A DNA stretch of 33,912 nt from Geodermatophilus chilensis (GTDB lineage: Bacteria; Actinomycetota; Actinomycetes; Mycobacteriales; Geodermatophilaceae). Where the stretch lies: assembly GCF_002802985.1 (NCBI RefSeq), contig NZ_NVPT01000040.1, positions 1 to 33,912 of the forward strand. Reading direction: 5' to 3'. The notes beneath the pieces are model-generated. The model had not been told where the DNA came from and did no database searches. It saw nothing but the letters and a program-made list of their open reading frames with translations. This document shows positions 32,007 through 33,912 of the stretch, piece by piece. The translations under genes and the position numbers were made by a program. Numbering within the stretch: position 1 is the first letter of the stretch; every line of letters begins with the position of its first letter.

Positions 32007-32219
32007 TCAGCGTACGAGAGGTAGCGCCATGAGCACGTCGAGCAGCCCGGGGTGGGCATCGGGGTCGACGTCTTCGAACTTGCCACCGTCGAGGGCCGCG
32101 AGGAACTCTTCGCCGCTCAGGTCCAAGGCGGTGCGGGCGATTCGCTCGAAGGCCGCGGCGGCTTCCTCAGGGGTGAGTTCAGTGACGCCGACAGACGCGC
32201 TGCTCTCTGCGATCGACAT
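32007..32219 (-). CDS. Small hypothetical protein, 70 residues
   Basis: MSIAESSASVGVTELTPEEA followed by a regular amphipathic, acidic sequence (FERIARTALDLSGEEFLAAL, DVDPDAHPGLLDVLMALPLV). Composition and a strong AGGAGG site 7 nt before the ATG support a real gene. No known domain is recognised. It resembles the small partner of a two-gene toxin-antitoxin-like pair, since a larger gene starts 6 nt after its stop; that larger gene is broken here. Longer upstream extensions of the frame run through the IS110 leader antisense and are rejected. Confidence 0.6.
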   Translation of the reverse strand: MSIAESSASVGVTELTPEEAAAAFERIARTALDLSGEEFLAALDGGKFEDVDPDAHPGLLDVLMALPLVR

Positions 32220-32225
32220 GGTCAC

Positions 32226-32610
32226 CCCTCCTTCATCCACAAGGCCGTCCACAACCACGTGTCTACAGGGTGCCACCGACGGAAGCCTTGCGGCCAGCCG
32301 TGGCGCATGCGCCGTCACACGTTCGGGCGGGCCCGGCATCAAGCCGCCGCCTACTGCCCGTCCAGCAAACGTTCGTCCCTGAAGTCCCATTGGCCCCTGT
32401 CGGGAAGCGCCGTTCCGGGCTGAAAATGGTGCGCGGCCACCCGTTGACGTCGTAGTCGCCCGGTCGTCGAGGCCGTTCTGAAGTCGGACGCCGGGGGCTG
32501 TGCTGTGGGCCGTTTCGTGTGCTTCAAGCACGAGGATCAGATTCGTCGTTCCCTCCAGCTCCCACGGGTGGCCGCCCAGGTTCCGTCTGAGGTGTGCAGA
32601 GGCGAGGGCC
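32226..32610. other. Gene-free spacer, probable left end of an IS110-type element
   Basis: No gene is recognised in this 385-nt stretch. Its right part, roughly from 32440, is probably the leader of the IS110-like transposase at 32611. In the IS110 group the noncoding bridge RNA is encoded in this position. A small hairpin GTGCTTCAAGCAC is present at 32518-32530, and GTGGGCCGTTT at 32505 recurs before the second IS110-like gene. Exact element ends cannot be set. Confidence 0.35.
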
Positions 32611-33330
32611 ATGCAGGTCGAGACCGACGAGCCCAAGGTCATCCAGCGGGTTACGGCGCTGGATGTGGGCAAGGCCGAGGTGGTCTGTTGTGCGCGGGTG
32701 CCCGGCCCGGGCGGGCAGCGGATGCAGGAGGTCCGCACCATCTCCACGATGACGTCGGCGGTGCTGGCGTTGGCTGACTGGCTGGCCGGCCTCGGGGTGA
32801 CCCGGGTGGTGATGGAGGCGACCAGCGACTTCTTCCTGGGCGCGGTTCGCGCCCGGGGTCAGTGAGTCCGCGGGCCGCCCGAAGGGCAATGCCGGCACCC
32901 GTAAGGGCAACCGCTACCTGGCGCGGGTGATCTTTGAAGCCGCAGTCAGCGCCGCCCGCACCGACACCTTCCTCGGCGAGCGGTATCGGCGGATCGCCCG
33001 CCGCCGCGGCAAGAAGCGGGCGATCGTTGCGGTCGGCCGCTCAATTCTCGTCATCATCTGGGCCCTGCTCTCCGACGAGGGGGCGCAGTTCGTCGACCTC
33101 GGCCCGGGCTACTACGCCTCGCGCGCCAACTCCGAACGCAAGGTCCGCAACCACGTCCGGGAACTGCAGGCCCTCGGCTACACCGTCACCCTCAACCCTG
33201 CGGCCTGACCTCCGCGCCCGACGCACACCCCACCACCGGGCCGGGGGCGCGGGTCTTCCGCACGCGCGGGGACCTGAGATTTTCGGATCAGGCGGCCTCA
33301 GAGACAGGGGCAAGCCTCGACGGCCGGAGC
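32440..33330 (+). mobile_element. IS110-family insertion sequence remnant
   Basis: This interval covers the truncated transposase gene plus likely flanking noncoding ends. IS110 elements lack terminal inverted repeats, so the limits are only estimates: the left limit is set in the spacer after the small ORF, the right limit just before the NTF2-like gene. Confidence 0.5.
32611..33208 (+). pseudogene. IS110 family transposase with internal deletion
   Basis: The N-terminal 73 residues carry the DEDD-type start: VTALDVGKAEVVCCARVPG (Asp18), RTISTMTSAVLALADWLAGL and VVMEATSD (Glu69, Asp73). From about 32837, in a different frame, the C-terminal domain resumes: SWARFAPGVSESAGRPKGN, GTRKGNRYLARVIFEAAVSA, RYRRIARRRGKKRAIVAVGR and LGPGYYASRANSERKVRNHV, ending at the normal stop. 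An intact member has about 400 residues, so roughly 200 residues from the middle, including the rest of the RuvC-like domain and the coiled-coil linker, are lost. The junction is near 32826-32837 and also shifts frame. It is a dead insertion-sequence remnant. Confidence 0.85.
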
Positions 33331-33341
33331 ATGCTGCGGGC

Positions 33342-33746
33342 ATGGACGCTCGCGAAGACTTCATGGGTTGGGTGAAGACGGCGCTGTACGAGGCGGAGCT
33401 CGCGCTACACAACGGCGACCCGTCACCCCGGCGGGCCCTCTGGTCCCGTAACGAGCCCGTCAGCGTCTTGGGTGCCTGGCGCAATGCGCACGGCCAAGGG
33501 GAGCTCGACGAGCTCTTTACTGCCCTCGGGAAGAGCTTCTCCGACTGCACGTCGTATGCGTTCGAGCTGCTCGCGTACGACGTGATGGGCGACATGGCCT
33601 ATACGGCAGGCTTCGAGCACACCTCGGCATCCGTCGACGGCCAACCGCGCACCTACAGCTTGCGAGCCACCCAGGTGTACCGCCGCGAGGACGGCCAATG
33701 GCGGGTGGCCCATCGCCATGGCGACACCGTCACCGAGGACGGGTGA
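33342..33746 (+). CDS. NTF2-like/SnoaL-type protein
   Basis: A 134-residue protein of the NTF2-like (SnoaL_3/DUF4440-type) superfamily. It has FMGWVKTALYEAELALHNGD, the strand/loop ALWSRNEPVSVLGAWRNAHG, ELLAYDVMGDMAYTAGFEHT and the closing strands YSLRATQVYRREDGQWRVAH. Members commonly act as small hydrolases, isomerases or unknown stress proteins; no specific substrate can be read. ATG at 33342 is chosen because the domain starts there; the upstream part of the open frame antisense-shadows the IS110 end. It lies between two IS110-type elements and has no obvious partner gene. Confidence 0.8.
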   Translation: MDAREDFMGWVKTALYEAELALHNGDPSPRRALWSRNEPVSVLGAWRNAHGQGELDELFTALGKSFSDCTSYAFELLAYDVMGDMAYTAGFEHTSASVDGQPRTYSLRATQVYRREDGQWRVAHRHGDTVTEDG

Positions 33747-33898
33747 TCACGGACAGGGACCTGTTCTTGGAACGGTCGTAACAGTGGGCCGTTTGATCCG
33801 GCGTCACATGTCCCTGAATGCCATGAAGACGGGGGCCTCCCCCCGGATCACGCTTGCGGTGAGAGCCGGCAGGTGTGACGGAAGGAGGCCCGGTCCTC

Positions 33899-33912
33899 AT
33901 GTTGCACGTTGG
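33899..33912 (+). CDS. Start of a second IS110-like transposase, cut by the window end
   Basis: ATG TTG CAC GTT GG encodes MLHVG, close to the MLFVGDDWA beginning typical of one IS110 subgroup. GGAGG lies about 10 nt upstream. Only five codons are present, so this is tentative. The upstream 150 nt hold no gene and share an 11-mer with the leader of the first IS110 remnant. Confidence 0.35.

Noticed and set aside
32007-32747. A 246-residue minus-strand protein
   Set aside because: Most of it runs antisense through the IS110 leader with no domain; only the last 70 residues have a good start and natural composition.

Overview
The window looks like one whole assembled contig from a very GC-rich actinobacterium. 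Gene content, order and protein style suggest Geodermatophilaceae (Blastococcus, Geodermatophilus or Modestobacter type); this is inferred from general knowledge, not from a search. Bases 1-157 are not genomic: they read as a mutated Illumina P7 / Nextera adapter, so real sequence starts near 158. The right end stops inside the first codons of what looks like an IS110-family transposase, a usual place for an assembly to break.

Layout. 158-8.8 kb is ordinary chromosome: a truncated membrane metallophosphoesterase, a CYTH-CHAD protein, a PRC-barrel/DUF2382 stress protein, an omega-amidase-like nitrilase paired with a class I aminotransferase, a small S4 RNA-binding protein, a MOSC protein, an aldose epimerase, a GNAT acetyltransferase, a DUF1707 membrane protein and an NTF2-like protein. 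Two perfect 14-bp parS-like palindromes lie here. 8.87-24.3 kb is the conserved cell-division and envelope-signalling block known next to the mycobacterial origin: tRNA-Leu(CAG), fhaA, fhaB, pstP, rodA, pbpA, pknA and pknB, then trpG/pabA, a DUF881 protein, crgA, a thiolase, a PH-domain protein, a rhomboid protease and ppiA. FHA adaptors, the PP2C phosphatase and the PASTA kinases regulate the SEDS glycosyltransferase and transpeptidase beside them. The gene-free gap after crgA holds a cluster of DnaA-box-like 9-mers, three of them at exactly 36-bp spacing.

24.5-30.7 kb starts with an S49 (SppA-like) protease. It is followed by a six-gene minus-strand operon for sulfane-sulfur/persulfide handling: DUF305, rhodanese, a persulfide-dioxygenase-like MBL protein with two rhodanese domains (CstB-like architecture), rhodanese-DUF2892, TauE/SafE exporter and DUF302. 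A divergent ArsR-family repressor gene with a Cys-X3-Cys motif faces it across a short region containing a candidate operator.

31.0-33.9 kb is the edge of a decayed mobile island. It holds an isolated 3' fragment of tRNA-Ala(UGC), an attachment-site scar, then three TGCGGAC repeats phased at 11 bp, a strongly folded 90-nt segment, a frameshifted gene beside a small intact ORF, an IS110 transposase with an internal deletion, another NTF2-like gene, and the start of a second IS110-like element. In Mycobacterium, alaT lies just beyond ppiA next to gyrA, so the island probably sits at that conserved tRNA locus.

A recurrent GC-rich palindromic element of about 55-65 bp abuts the stop codons of at least five genes and seems to be a dispersed gene-end repeat of this genome.
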